NCBI GenBank assembly: GCA_037102815.1
Contig: BTPP01000001.1
Span: forward strand, 2,319,001 to 2,383,000
Direction: 5' to 3'
Length of the DNA: 64,000 bases
DNA from: Neurospora intermedia
Taxonomy: Eukaryota; Ascomycota; Sordariomycetes; Sordariales; Sordariaceae
The translations under genes were made by a program, and so were the position numbers. Under the pieces are notes generated by a model that worked only from the letters and a program-made list of their open reading frames with translations, did no database searches and was not told where the DNA came from. Below, one piece after another: positions 38,001-49,707 of the stretch. The first letter of the stretch is position 1, and every line of letters starts with the position of its first letter.

Positions 38001-40954
38001 TCGTCCCCGTGCTCCTGAACGAGTTTGTCCATGGAGACAATGTGGACGATGCCGATCGCAAAACAGACAGCATGGCCAAGGCTGTGGTCAATATGGGTGT
38101 CGCTCTCGAGAAATTGTGGACTTACCACAAGCGGGCGCCCCTGCATGATATTCGGAGGCTTCTTGAATGGCTCGAAGCCGTCTCGCCGGTTTATAACAAC
38201 TACCTTGACGTATGGCGATTGGGATTCCAGGATCTCATTGTCAACCTCGCACCGCCGAGCGGCAAGATCGACGAGAATGACTCCCTCCTGAATGCACTAC
38301 CTCGCAATGAGGATGGCGACGTGCTCAGCTACAACGGTGAGCGGGTAGATGTTGCGTACTTGTTGAAGCGGCCCCTGATCCGAATAAAGTGGATGTACAA
38401 GTTTCTCCGGGTTAGTTCCACCTGCACTACCATTGTCACCGCTAGCTTGGCGTGAACTGTCACTAACATGAGCGGTGTGTATGTAGGCGGCTGTTATGGT
38501 GATCAAGACTCCGGAAACTGAGGACTTGCTCAAATTGTACGGCAACCTCCAGGAGAAGGCTCGAACACGGCATCGTGAAGAGTTCGCTCGCATGACCGAT
38601 GAGGACGCCAACAACACCGACACAACACGCGCCAGAGACCTTCGCAACCTACGACCACTGGACAACGTTCGGATCGATCCGAGCAGGCAAGTGGCAGCTA
38701 AAGACTCCTTTGAGATGGACCTTGAACACTCGAGCGGCCAACGACTTGAGTGCCAGGTCGAACTCATGCACCGAGATAGGGTCAACGTTCCTTCTGACAT
38801 GGGGATATCCTCATCCGTGACATCAGCAACAAGGCTAAGCCATGGCTGCTTTTCCCGCCTGTTCCAAGGCAGTACATATCGGCAAGAAAAGGCGAGAGTC
38901 CCAGGAGCATGGTTGTCATGATCCGCGGTAGACATAACGGCGATGAGTGGTATGAGCTGATCAAGCTGTCCACTACCGAAGAGGTCCAGATTACGGACTG
39001 GCTGGGGATTTTGGGTAGCGACCCCATGCCTCCCCTCTCACGACCTAAGCCGCCGATGAGCATGAGCCTTATTCACGTCAGCTCACCAAAAGCGGACGAC
39101 CTCGACGTCCCGATTGGTGAACCTAGCGTTATTGGCTCGTATGATGATGAATTCAGGACGCCTAGCCGATACCACAAGCGGCAAGCCAGCGCTCCGGTTA
39201 CCTCCTACCCGGCTCCCAACAAACACATTCCGTACAGCGAATCTGTGGATATCTTCAGATCTCAGCCAATTACCCCAGCCTACGGAATCGAATCTGTGCC
39301 TATTCCTCGGCCCCTCAACATCAAGGGTTCAGCTGCCGTTCAACCTCCGGTGGAGCTTGCTCCTACGACCCGGGTGAAGAGGCGCACATCCTCTCCTCTC
39401 AAGCACGAATATCACCCATCCGACATCGACTCTGAGACTGAAGAATCCGCCCGCAGTGACTCGGAGTCGTCATCATCCTCCAGTGACGAGTTGGACGAAG
39501 ATGATGTTCCGGATACGATCCCGGGTTATAGCCTCAAGCAACCCTTGCCTCAGATCGTTGAAGAATCCGTTGTCTCAGAAAACACCATAGCGCCATCACA
39601 ATCAGCTTCTCAGGTTGGAGCACCTCAGCCAGGACAGCAAACCCCGCAAGAGAGGACTGTGCAGAGGTTTGTTGCATCAGTCTCGTACTGGTCCAACAGA
39701 AAGGGTATCTGGAGGGAGATCAACACTGAACCCTCGCGCATCCTGGTCTTCCCCGGAAGTATGGAGGTACATATGCTCCAGGAAACCCCAGGGAACAAAC
39801 AAGCGTACCCTCTGCAGACCTCTGGCACGTCCGAGGTCGACATGGCGAACAGAGAGGCCGGAGGCATTGTCCCTCTTATCTGCCTCGTCCTCACCCCAGT
39901 GGTCATGATCCGCCGTAGTACGGCGCTTGACCTCGAGGTCCGCAGCCGCGTATCTCCCGAGTCTCGCCTGAGCAGCATCGATAGCGGCATGTTCCGCTTC
40001 CGCGCCGCGAGCCAGGATGAAGCGAAGGCCCTTTACGAGGCGGTGCACCAAAGCCGGCTGAACAATGCTAGATACATTCAGCTTGCCGAGGAGGCACGCG
40101 TCCGTTCTTTTGGGCAACAAACACAGAACGATGCTGGCGCCGGTAGCGCCGACGGCACTGAAACCTCCAGCCGTCGGAAGAGCATGAGCATCTTTGGCCG
40201 CAAGAACAGTTATCGCGCATCCACTCGCGCGCCCAGCCAGCACAGCAGTGCGACAACCAGCGTTTCGGCTAAAAGCTTCTTGCGCCGCTTACTCGGCGGC
40301 GAGAACACGTCGTTCAACATTGGCAAGTCCACCGTCGACAAGCAATCCCGCCCTGGCTCCATCGCCGGAAGCGGTGGTGCCCACGGCGGCGGCGGCAGCG
40401 GCAGCCTGTACTCAAGCGGCTACTCCTCTGGTACCGGCGGCAATGACTCCTCAACTCCGCCGCGGAGCGCATCCGGCTCCGGCAGCCAGTCCCCCAGCCG
40501 CTGGAGCATTGGTCTGGCCAAGCCGTTCACTCCGGGCCAACCGCTCGAAATCCGCTGCCACTTGAACGTGCAAAACAACCGCTGGGCTGACAAGGGCGAC
40601 TGTATCCTGCACATCGGCCGTCCTCCCCCGGGCGTACGCCAGGAGCTATCGCTCTACCACGGCCTAGAGAAACGCATCATCGTGACGCACGCCACCAAGA
40701 AGGTTTCTGACAAACCACTCATCTTGTTAGATGCCGTACTGGGATCCAAATCCTTCAGCATGCTGGGAACAAAGGGCATCATGTGCAGCGTCTGGGAGAA
40801 TCTGCGAGACGAGGAAGGAAACGTCGGTCTAGCACCCCGCACGGGAAGGGTCGCTGGCAAGGTGACCAAGTGGTGCTTCCAATGCAAGAGCGTGCAGCAG
40901 GCCAACTGGGTCTTTGGCATGGTCACGAGCGAGGTGGAGGGGTTGCTGCTCTAG
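34835..40954 (+). CDS. Giant DH/PH-like (RhoGEF-like) protein with disordered N-terminal half
   Basis: Exons 34,835-38,410 and 38,487-40,954; intron 76 nt (GTTAGT donor, CACTAAC branch, TAG acceptor, phase 0). The product would be about 2,014 aa. Residues 1-1,020 are basic, Ser/Pro-rich and disordered, with three DGI(R/K)(V/I) repeats, RRASTP-type repeats, SR-like stretches and a tandem PERNSKEKLVDRD pair 21 residues apart. About 1,027-1,245 looks like a Dbl-homology domain (start NDLLEEFADDEHFYHRELKTL; KRPLIRIKWMYKFLR at the exon junction), followed by a PH-like segment (about 1,255-1,360). About 1,580-1,720 is a second PH-like domain, and about 1,870-2,014 a further beta-rich conserved-looking domain. 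DH-PH proteins activate Rho-type GTPases at membranes, so a polarity or septation role is plausible but inferred. A single base seems missing in the GGGG run at 38,801-38,804: the frame switches there and stays open for about 715 codons. No orthologue name is claimed. Confidence 0.85.
36941..37042 (+). repeat. In-frame 63-bp partial duplication inside the GEF-like gene
   Basis: Two copies of a segment coding PERNSKEKLVDRD start at about 36,938 and 37,001 (63 bp = 21 codons apart). Synonymous third-position changes between the copies show that the protein sequence, rather than the DNA, has been kept. It lies in the disordered N-terminal half. Confidence 0.75.
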
Positions 40955-43203
40955 GCGATGCATCATCCCCCGAACCCGAATCTGGATGTGAACCTGGAGC
41001 CCGTCTTGGAAGATATGGAGGAGAGCAGTAGTGGAAGTGGAAGTGGAAGTGGAGGCGGCGGGTGTAGTAGTAGTCACGGCAATACCAGGGATGGGTATCC
41101 TGGCGACATGCCAATTCCATCGCCACAGGTGGTGCAGGATGAAAGGAGGAAACAAATGTGGAAGAGGAAACTGGACGAAAGTCCGGAAGGGAGGCGGCGG
41201 AGGGAGAAGAGAGCCGAGGAGAGGCTGGTCAGGTTGATGACGATATCTTCTGCCGGCGCCGCGTAGTGCAGTGCAGCACTGCAGCTGGCGACGCAGATTG
41301 TGATGGGAGTTTTGGTTGGGTTGGCATGCACCACATCAAGTGCAACTGACTGACTGTCTTGCAGGCGTGTGAGTTCACGCATTTGTCTTGGGTTTTGACT
41401 GTTTATGTTTCTTTATGTTTCTATAGCCTGCACGGCTTCTTATACCCCCCATACATATTCTTATGCCTATATCCCTCCTTCATTATATGGTCTCAGCGAG
41501 TTGAGCCTCAGGGAGGGTTTTCTTATTCGTTAATTACTATTCCCATTTGCGAAGCATTCGAGTGTCTTTCCTCTGTTCATATTATCGTGATACCAGATTT
41601 TCTCTCCACTCCAGAGATCCTGCTGCTTGTCATTCGGGCTTATACACTAAATAGAGTTTCTGGCCTGAGGCAAGAGGTACATTTGAGTTCAGTGTAGATG
41701 GAGTCCATTACATCGGATTGAGGAAAGTGTCACTTTTCCCCGTTGTATACGAGGGTATTGCTGACGGTAGAACAAATGGCCAGTTTCGGAACAACTCAGC
41801 TATTGTGATATAACGATGATTATGATTAAGTAACAACAGACCCTGGGAGATCTTGTTTAACCACCTTGTCCTGGTCGTCCTCACCTTCTCTTCTGCAACG
41901 CCAGCCAGAGAAATCTCAACATAGTCCACTTAGAGGTAGTACATACAGTCGACCTTGAATCGATCAACACCATCAAAACACATCAACACCCAGCACATTC
42001 ATTAATAAGGACCAGCTCAGCTCACCTGTACACCGCTCAAGAAAATTTTCCAGACCAACAACAGATCCTGTCTCTTTCCTTTCGCTTCATTCACTTCAAA
42101 ATACTACATTTCTTCTTCTCCATCTGCGAAACTCATCATCCGTCGCCTATCATATCATCCTCCACCCCCTCTTTCCAGAACCTCTCATGTCCACAAAATA
42201 GTATTATTATCGATCGAGTCGAGGTGTAATAACAACCTCACTCAAGGGATGTCAAAGCAAAACAAACGCCGCCCAATGCAACCTGTAGCACCGCTGACGG
42301 TGCTAAGGATTCAAGAACCAATTACCAAGAATGCCACGCTTTTTTTTCCAGAGAGCCCAAGATCAGACACATCAATGTGCTGCCTTGTCTCTCAAAACAA
42401 ACTACCAGTCCCCGTCCAGAGAGGACCAAAAAAAAACCATTATCAACAGTCGCTTTGCAGTTGGGTATCATGACCATCCAGTGATGTCTGTAGATGTCTG
42501 TAAGGAGTGTGTAAAGCTCGCCGAATTTGTCGTCGAGATGCAAGTGTCGTTAAAAGGAATGTCTACAAGTTGGGTATATATGCGATTCGTCGATCCGTGA
42601 AAAGGAGTGTCTATAGTTCGTCATGGGATCCAGCCGTTGGGTATATAAAGGAGTGTATATGCGTTATTGAAACAAGTGTCGTTAAGGAGCGTCGTGTGCT
42701 GTTAAGTGCAGCGTCGTTGCAGTCGTAAAAGGAGTGTAAGATGCATAATTATGCGTTGAAATGCTGCAGGTGTGATCGGAAAGGAACGTGGTATGCAATC
42801 GCGTCTGTATCGAAAAAGAAAATGCTGAAAAGAGATGCACACCGAATGCCAGATTCAGTTCGATGTGATGTGCTGATGCCTTTCGTCCGTTACATTCTCA
42901 TCATCTAGGTAATTCGAAGGTATAGAAGATATCGAGATGCTGTGGCCATGGCTCGAGGGTGGTGTGAATATCATCGATGGGGTTGGCGACTCGGGGAGCG
43001 GAAGCCGGGTGGAGTATTGTCCAGGGCCCAGGAGCGGAGAGGGGGCGAGGCTGTGTGGGGGGCCGGGCCAAAGTACGGCAAAGTCGTCCGGAGGCGGGTA
43101 GGTGGGCGTTGAGCTTAACATTGTGGGAGTCCTGATGGCCATGTTAATTAAACCTTTGCATCTCTTCGGAGCCGGACAGCGGCCGGTGTGGCGATCAGAG
43201 ATC
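40955..43203. other. Intergenic region between the GEF-like gene and the Zn2Cys6 gene
   Basis: The two genes converge here. A (GTGGAA)n-like microsatellite lies at 41,031-41,053 in the presumed 3' region of the GEF-like gene. A pyrimidine-rich, leader-like stretch runs about 42,050-42,200 but is followed only by short frames. Degenerate local repeats occupy about 42,460-42,750 (separate entry). The last few hundred bases before 43,203 presumably are the 3' untranslated region of the Zn2Cys6 gene. Confidence 0.5.
42460..42750 (+). repeat. Degenerate short-motif cluster (AAGGAGTGT / GTTGGGTATATA)
   Basis: AAGGAGTGT or a one- or two-base variant occurs about six times between 42,500 and 42,737 at roughly 40-55-base spacing. 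GTTGGGTAT(A/C) occurs three times (about 42,462, 42,571, 42,635), and CAAGTGTCGTTAA occurs twice (about 42,541 and 42,673). The order is not strictly periodic, so this is an old, scrambled minisatellite or a cluster of binding or RNA motifs. No function can be assigned. Confidence 0.5.
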
Positions 43204-45198
43204 CTAGACCGTCCACACGGATTGGATTGGATGGACGAACCCGACACCATAGGGGCTGGCACCGCCCATCATGGGTGTAGTAGCGGAGAAGCCCATGTCA
43301 TACGAGGGATATTCGTCTGGATCGCTGTAGGTGACGGAAGCCGCGTCGTTATAGTCACCGAAGGTGCTCGTGGTGGGACTGTATGCTCCATAGGACGGGC
43401 TCGGGATGCTCAGGTACTGTGGTTGGCCAAACGGTGCCGTGATCTGCACCGGGCTGGGTCCGCATTCCGGGATGACGGACAAGTTCTCGGTACTGTAGCT
43501 GAAGGCCGGCCTCTCTCCGTATGGTAGGTACTCGGACGACGACGCCGCGGACAAGGGCATTGGTGAACCTTCGCTTGCGTAGAAGTTATCGAACACTGGG
43601 AAAGACGGGGTACGGATCGGTTGATTCCACCCCATGCGAGACCGGAATTCGGAGACTGTGTCAATAGGGAAGTTCATCAATGCAAGAGGGGTTGCCAAAT
43701 CACCCTCGAGTTGGCCAGAAATATTCAAGGAATGCAGGCGACGTGCAATCTCCTCAACCGGGCCAATTGTCAAACTTCCAAAGTAAGCGGCGCCGATCTC
43801 AGGAAAGAGGCGCTCCATTACCAGAGCAACGGTGTAGTAGTGAGCAATGATGACCAAGGCACTGGGCGACCCATGGGTCTGTTGCAGGTACATGACGGGA
43901 AGCCAGAACAACCACGTACGCAGGGGTCTCAAACGCTCAAACTGTTGGGCTACCGACAAGGTAGGGCTAACCTTGCGAGCCCCCTTCAGGAAGCTGATGA
44001 GCTGGGCAACGGACTTGGTGTCCTCCCTGTTGTGCTTGAGGTGAGACTCGACCTTCTGGAGCTGCTGCAGAGTCCTCTGAAAGGCGTCAAGGTCTTCCTT
44101 GCGCGGCTGGCTGGGCTTGTGATCCGGGGCAGGAGACGGGGGAGCGGTTGGAAACGTGCTGCTTTCGGCAATGAAATCACCGAACTGGGACTCGTGCTTC
44201 CAGGGGTCCATGGCATCAATGACCTATTATTTCCACGTCAGCATCCGCCGCTCTTTGTAACCACGTACGCTCGCAGTCAGACGTACCGATGAGGTTCCCT
44301 GCATAAGATGGGTCCAGCTTCGCCTGTATGGAAATCCGAGTTAGCCCCTCCTTGTCTGTGTAGCCGGAAGGCTGCAGTATATTGCTTACCAATCTGTGGC
44401 TTGCCACGACAGAACAAGAGATGCGGCAAGGATGGCGTCAGAAGTGTCCTTCGAGAAGGTCCCGATGGCTTCCTGGAGACCCTTCAAGGCGATACCCCGA
44501 TGCTCGTAAGCCATGTTTCCGACCAATGGACAATCGGTCAAGTACGCAATGTGCATGGCAGAGAAGGCCAACAGCGAATGCAAGACATAGTTATGGGTAG
44601 CACCAATCTTGATGATTCTAGAAAACCTGTTAGCGCCCAGCCCAAGCCATTATTGACGTGTCAAGGGTTAATCTTACGTCGGGATCTGCCGAGTCCACAA
44701 AGTGAAGCCGTTGGCATCAATTTCCATCATCTGATTGCTGATCGAGGCAACATGGTGGATCAGGCGCAACTCGTCTGTGCTGAGATACTGAGGGGCCGGA
44801 GTCGGGTAAATGTTAAGGTTCGGGAACGGGAAAAGACCAGTTCGCTGCCACTGCTCGATTACAAGCTCGATCTCGGGCGTCCACATGAGATCCGGTTTGT
44901 CAGGAGAAGTAGACCGGTCCTCGGCGACAGGAATGTCATTATATGGACAACGGATCTTGTGCTTGGTGCAATTGCGGCACTGGGGAAAACTTTCGTCACA
45001 ACGAATGTGGCGGCGCTTGCTGTATGATTGTTAGAAGGCACCTTTGCATCCAACTTGTCATGGGTTGAGTTAGCTTACCATGTCTCGCATCCCTTTCGGG
45101 ACTTGGTGTGGCTAAATAATTGTTAGTAAAGACAACCCGAAGTGGGTGTACAAAGTAGCTTACCTGCGCCTAGGGGGACCACCGCCGGGACCAGCCAT
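43204..45198 (-). CDS. Zn(2)Cys(6) transcription factor, Upc2-like
   Basis: Six exons on the minus strand (transcription order): 45,198-45,164; 45,111-45,079; 45,019-44,678; 44,617-44,390; 44,323-44,287; 44,223-43,204. Introns are 52-66 nt with GTAAGN or GTACGT donors and CTAAC/CTGAC branch points; all junctions keep the frame and give 564 aa. Residues 20-47 form a perfect binuclear cluster, C-x2-C-x6-C-x6-C-x2-C-x6-C (Cys 20, 23, 30, 37, 40, 47), preceded by a basic RRSHTKSRKG. The middle region carries words typical of Upc2-type fungal regulators (LLAFSAMHIA, YEHRGIALKGLQEAI, LSWQATDWRSW, FRSRMGW). A Ser/Pro/Tyr-rich tail follows from about residue 360. Such proteins bind CGG-type sites in the nucleus; yeast Upc2 controls sterol genes, but that target set is not shown here. 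The codon for Cys23 is split by intron 2. Confidence 0.9.
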
Positions 45199-46400
45199 TG
45201 TGACAGTAAGACAGGCGAAATGTTAAAGCGAAAGATCTGATAGCAAGGTTAGCATATATCTCTAAAGATGTCAAAACACCCCGACAAACGAAAAACTGAC
45301 AAGAAGCAGAGACACAATGGACCCTGATGACGTCGAAGTAGCGAACGTAATGGGTTGATGCGAGGACAGGAAGCGTAGGCTGTGCCTGAAACCGATGACA
45401 GGTACCGAGACTTGCAACGTTGCCTTCCTGAAGGGTCAATCTAGAGCGAGCGTAGTTCGGAGTAGTTGTCAAACGTGAACAAGCCGATAGTCAAGGTGCT
45501 TTCAGCGTTGACTACCTGGAGTAGCAAGTCGGTGTTGCCTGCCGAGTAACCGGTTGCTTGTGCCGAGGTCGTTCGCAGTTGCGTCGTCGTGATAACCTCA
45601 ATGTCCAAGATCTTCCCTATAATCCAGATCCAAATCTCCTCCTTTCCTTCAACGTGGTAGCGATCGTGTATTGTAAAAGTTTTGCTTATTGCGTGTTTCC
45701 AAACAAACCCGGAAACCTAAAGCGAATGGGGGCGTCGGTTGTGGCTGATTAGAGGTCTCAAGCAAGCGAGCAGGTCTTAGTAGATGTATGGCAACATCTG
45801 TTTTGGTGATTTGAAATTCTTGTCTCTTTTTCTTTCTGTTTTGCGTGGGAATCCAACGAGGGTGGTTGGCTAAGCGAGAGTCAGATGAATGGGGGTGTTG
45901 TGGTAAGGATCTCCTGCGCTCTTCTTCGATCCAGATGAGTTGTTGTTGTTGAAGCCGGAGCGTGGTACTGGAGCGAGTGAGTTGCGCTAGTGAGACAGAG
46001 TTGGTGAAGTCTTTCCAAGTGGTGAGAGTGGAGGCTTCAATGTTGTTTCGCAGGGTTGAGTTGAGTAGGCGTAGCGAGGGGGGGGGGGGAGTTTCCTTCC
46101 TTCCAAATCTGTCCGTCTCTCCAAACCACCAAGAAAAATGAAACAAGCGAATGACAGGAGTCGACGAGGACTTCCTAGAGGTGCTAAAAAGCGAATGTGG
46201 GAGGCGGGATGATAGCGGAGGACTGAGACTCAGACCTGAGGGTTGATGATGTACAGTTTAGTGAGATAGGTCGAAAAGGAGAGGGGACGCGATGTGCCCC
46301 GGGGGAAGCCCAAGTGTTAAATAGCGCCAGTTTGGACTGGGTCTTGGTGGGCTTGGGTGCAGACGAGCGTGACGGGGGACTGCTGGGTATCACTTGCGCA
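45199..46400 (-). promoter_or_regulatory. Upstream region and presumed long 5' leader of the Zn2Cys6 gene
   Basis: Directly upstream of the minus-strand start. It contains several upstream ATGs, including a 165-codon open stretch (46,146-45,649, - strand) that is low-complexity and has no recognisable domain. A G12 run (C12 on the transcribed strand) lies at 46,078-46,089. Pyrimidine-rich DNA on the minus strand fits a fungal promoter or leader. The transcription start cannot be placed. Confidence 0.4.
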
Positions 46401-49400
46401 CTTGGCCCTGCAGTTTCCGTGCACCTTCCATGTTCCCTTCCAGGTTCTCTCTGGGGTTGGGCAGAGCCGCCCGCCTGATCATTGGCTTACACGCCGGGGT
46501 CGGGGCCCTGTCACTGGAGGGGACGTCAAGTTGCTGCCACACTCCTTCCTCCTCCCACTGTGTGCTCCAGTGCAAAAGCCCTTCCAGTTGCTCGAGTGCT
46601 CTTTCCGTGCAGTCTATGTACATAGTAGAGGTATCCCATCCCATCGATTGCTCCTCCCCCATCTGCCATAACACCACAACAAGGTGGAAAACCTGTGCCG
46701 TCATTGGCTGCGAGTCCACTGCACCATCTGAGCAAGAAAGAGGAGGAGATGGACGTACCAACGTCCGGAAGAAGAGAACTTGAACCCCCAACAATGTACC
46801 CACATCCGACTGCTGCTCGCTGCCCTGCACACCCGCCCACAATGCGACCAGAATGGGCAATCCACTCGCTGCTGCAGGCAATGAGATGGGGGTGCATGAG
46901 GTGCCCGCTGCGTGAACAATCACCTGGCACGAACAAGGGCGAGCGCTGATGAGGTAGGTATCGGTACCGCGGAATGTAGACGGCGGTGCCGATGAGCAGC
47001 ATCAACGATAACATCAACAGCAACAAGGACAAGGTGAAAATCAAACAGCCGCCGCCCGTGGATCATCGCGCGCTAGGAGCTGCCCTGCGTGCTAGTATAG
47101 TAGAGGTTCCTGTGTAGTGTACATGACACGGTTCTACAGGGTGGATGAATGTAGAATGGTGGGATGGATGGATGGTCAGTTGTGTGTAACCGTTCAGTTC
47201 GATTCCCTGTCACTGTATCTGTCTGTCACTAGCGAGTCCCTCCACTCTGCATTCAGCAGTGGTCGAGGTCGGCCTGACATCCAAATTCATCCGGCGATCA
47301 ACGGACCATCCAACGGTCCAGCCGGTAGGTACCTTCTAAGCAACTTGCATCCAAAAGACCTCGGTACCTAGGGGACCTCTCGAGCACAGGGCGCAGCAGC
47401 AGACATGACAGCAACATCAAGCATGAAGCAACAACGACAGCTTCTGGTAACCTGCCCCATCCGGTTTACTGTACATGCTACATATTCTGTAGTATGTACC
47501 ATAGACGTTGGTTCTTCTGGTTTGGGGGTCCATCGTCATCCTGACCTCCCGCTCCCTCAAGATATGGGGTGCTTGCTACCATCTTGCTGAACTCATCTGG
47601 CATTGAGAAATGATGATGAGTGGTGGGCCATAGTTGGGCTTGCAGACAACGATGAGGAAACAAAGGGAGCCAAAATCGAAAAGAAGAAAAAAAAGAAACA
47701 TTGGTCACTTTACGACAAATTACCCCGACTGGTCTAACTGACATGCTCCACCTAAAGGTTACCTTACCTAACCTTAACGCTACGGAATCAAGGGCACAGC
47801 CGGGCGGAACTGCGTGAAAGAATGGAAGCGAAGAGTGCGGAGTCGCCATGATCATCCATCCATTTTCCTGGGAACAAGAGTGATGGGGGTTGGACTGACG
47901 GAACAGGATCTCCTCGGACGTTTTTCCATGTCCCCTCTCCACTCTCTGGATATCATATCAGAGATAATTGAGGCTTGTTGTTATTGCAGTACCGTTGCCG
48001 AGACGGAGACACGGCAGAGCGAATGAATGAAAGAAGTGCAAGTAAAGCAGGCCTTCGAATGAAGCGAAGCGAAGCGGAACAACGAACGGGCCATCTAACT
48101 CCAAAGGGCAAAAGAGGTGACCGATCGAACGGGGTTTACTGAATGAAACTCTCCCTCTTTTCTCTCTCTCCGGCCAGTCTCTCTCGCTTTTCTCCATCTG
48201 TCCCCGGCACCCAGTCCATCAACTCGGGGAAGAGGAGTGGGCACCTTGAGGAGACCTCGCTTCTCCCCAGGTAGAGTGCCGGTAGAGATGGAAGCGATAG
48301 ATTTGGGTAAGTATTAGCAGATGTGTCGTCCCCGTTTTTATTGGCACCTACCAGGCCACTGTTGTCGCACCATGTCATCCATCGTCCCTGACTCCCTGCA
48401 CGTGTGTGTGGTGGTGTTGATGTTGTAATGGCAACAGTACTATAGTTAGGTAGCAGTAGTCAAGGGAGACTAGTTTAGTATGTACTCGTAGAAGTAGGTA
48501 ACGTAGCGTAGCGTCATACTAGTTTCTGTCTTTTTCGTAAGAGTGCACTTCATGATTTTGGATCTAGGTGATCGACGGCCGAGGGACACAGTAAGGGTAC
48601 TACTCTACAGTGTGTGTCTAACTTTACCAATCAATACCTCAACTTTGAGAGAACTGATAAGATGATAGAAAATGGTACCCTTTTTCTCAACTTCAAAGTG
48701 ACGAGACAATGCTCGTTTGGACTTCCTGAAAGATTGTCCGAGTTTGTGCTGTTGAAGCTGCGGTGCGCACAGGATCAAGTTAACATCTGGGAACATCCTT
48801 GACCTCATCTCGAGTGCTTAGGCCTGCGGCTCGTTTCCGCTGCTGTTAGGCTTTGTTTCACGTCCTGTCTTCACAAGGCCCCTGTTCCTTGGATTTCATA
48901 GAACCATGATGAGAATCTCGAGTAAGCTATGCCAGCTTGGTGAGAAACTGAGGGTGAGGGCCCTTTCTTTTTTACTAACACTCTCCATCAGCATTCACTA
49001 TGCAAAGTCTATGAGTGGGATGTGCGTCCTGAAAAGGCACCTTGATGAAACGATGTACCTACATTGCCTGACTGCCTGTCGGTTTCATCTTGTCCCAGAA
49101 CGTTGGTCCTTTGTTTGTCGTTGGGAAGCCCCACAACCGGTTCATGGCCTTTCCCATCACCTCGGTCCTTTCGCCAAGTCCGAATTGTCGCCAAGGCCTT
49201 AGCCCAAGTTCAAGTTTGTCAGTGTGTGTGTTGAGAATGTGCTGTCAGGTGTGGTTTTTCTCTGAGCTTCTGGCGCCTGTGGAGTGCAGCTGCAGCACGC
49301 ATTGACAGCGGGCGGGGCCTGAATGACACTGACTGCGCGCACTGCCCGGCGGTAGGTAAGCAACTGACGGAACTTCCACTTGAAATCATATCCATACTGT

Positions 49401-49539
49401 GCGAATGGGCTGGGATCAACACTGTTATTCTACAGCTCTAACGGCGGCGGCTTCGCTTGGTAACGAAACTTTATCTGTCGAACATCAATCTCTTTGAGTC
49501 CCGAGAAATACCCTCACCACCAAATGCCATATCGTGGCA

Positions 49540-49707
49540 ATGGCTACGGAACGCTTCTCGTTCGACCAAGAGCGGTTATTTCTCCTGGATGAGCAACTCT
49601 CAGTGCAGCTGACTCTTGTCCAGTGTGTTTCGGGCCCTTTCAATCAGGCGCAACAGCAGATCCGGCAGAAGCTTGCCGAAGTTAGCCCAGGTCACGATCA
49701 TCACTGA
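49540..49707 (+). CDS. Possible small ORF or gene relic (55 aa)
   Basis: ATG at 49,540 opens 55 codons ending in TGA at 49,705-49,707. The product starts MATERFSFDQERLFLLDEQL and continues with a Gln-rich helical-looking segment (FNQAQQQIRQKLAEV). The balanced, hydrophilic, helix-forming composition is more protein-like than the neighbouring open stretches, but no family is recognised and no introns could be fitted to extend it. It may be a tiny gene, the first exon of an undetected gene, or a relic. Confidence 0.25.
   Translation: MATERFSFDQERLFLLDEQLSVQLTLVQCVSGPFNQAQQQIRQKLAEVSPGHDHH

Noticed and set aside
45649-46146. 165-codon minus-strand frame upstream of the Zn2Cys6 gene
   Set aside because: Low-complexity Gln/Arg/Pro content inside the presumed leader; better explained as untranslated DNA, at most an upstream frame.
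46390-47044. Two overlapping minus-strand frames of 177 and 172 codons, one with a hydrophobic N-terminus
   Set aside because: They overlap each other and + strand frames in stop-poor DNA; composition is irregular and no family is recognised, so they look like chance.
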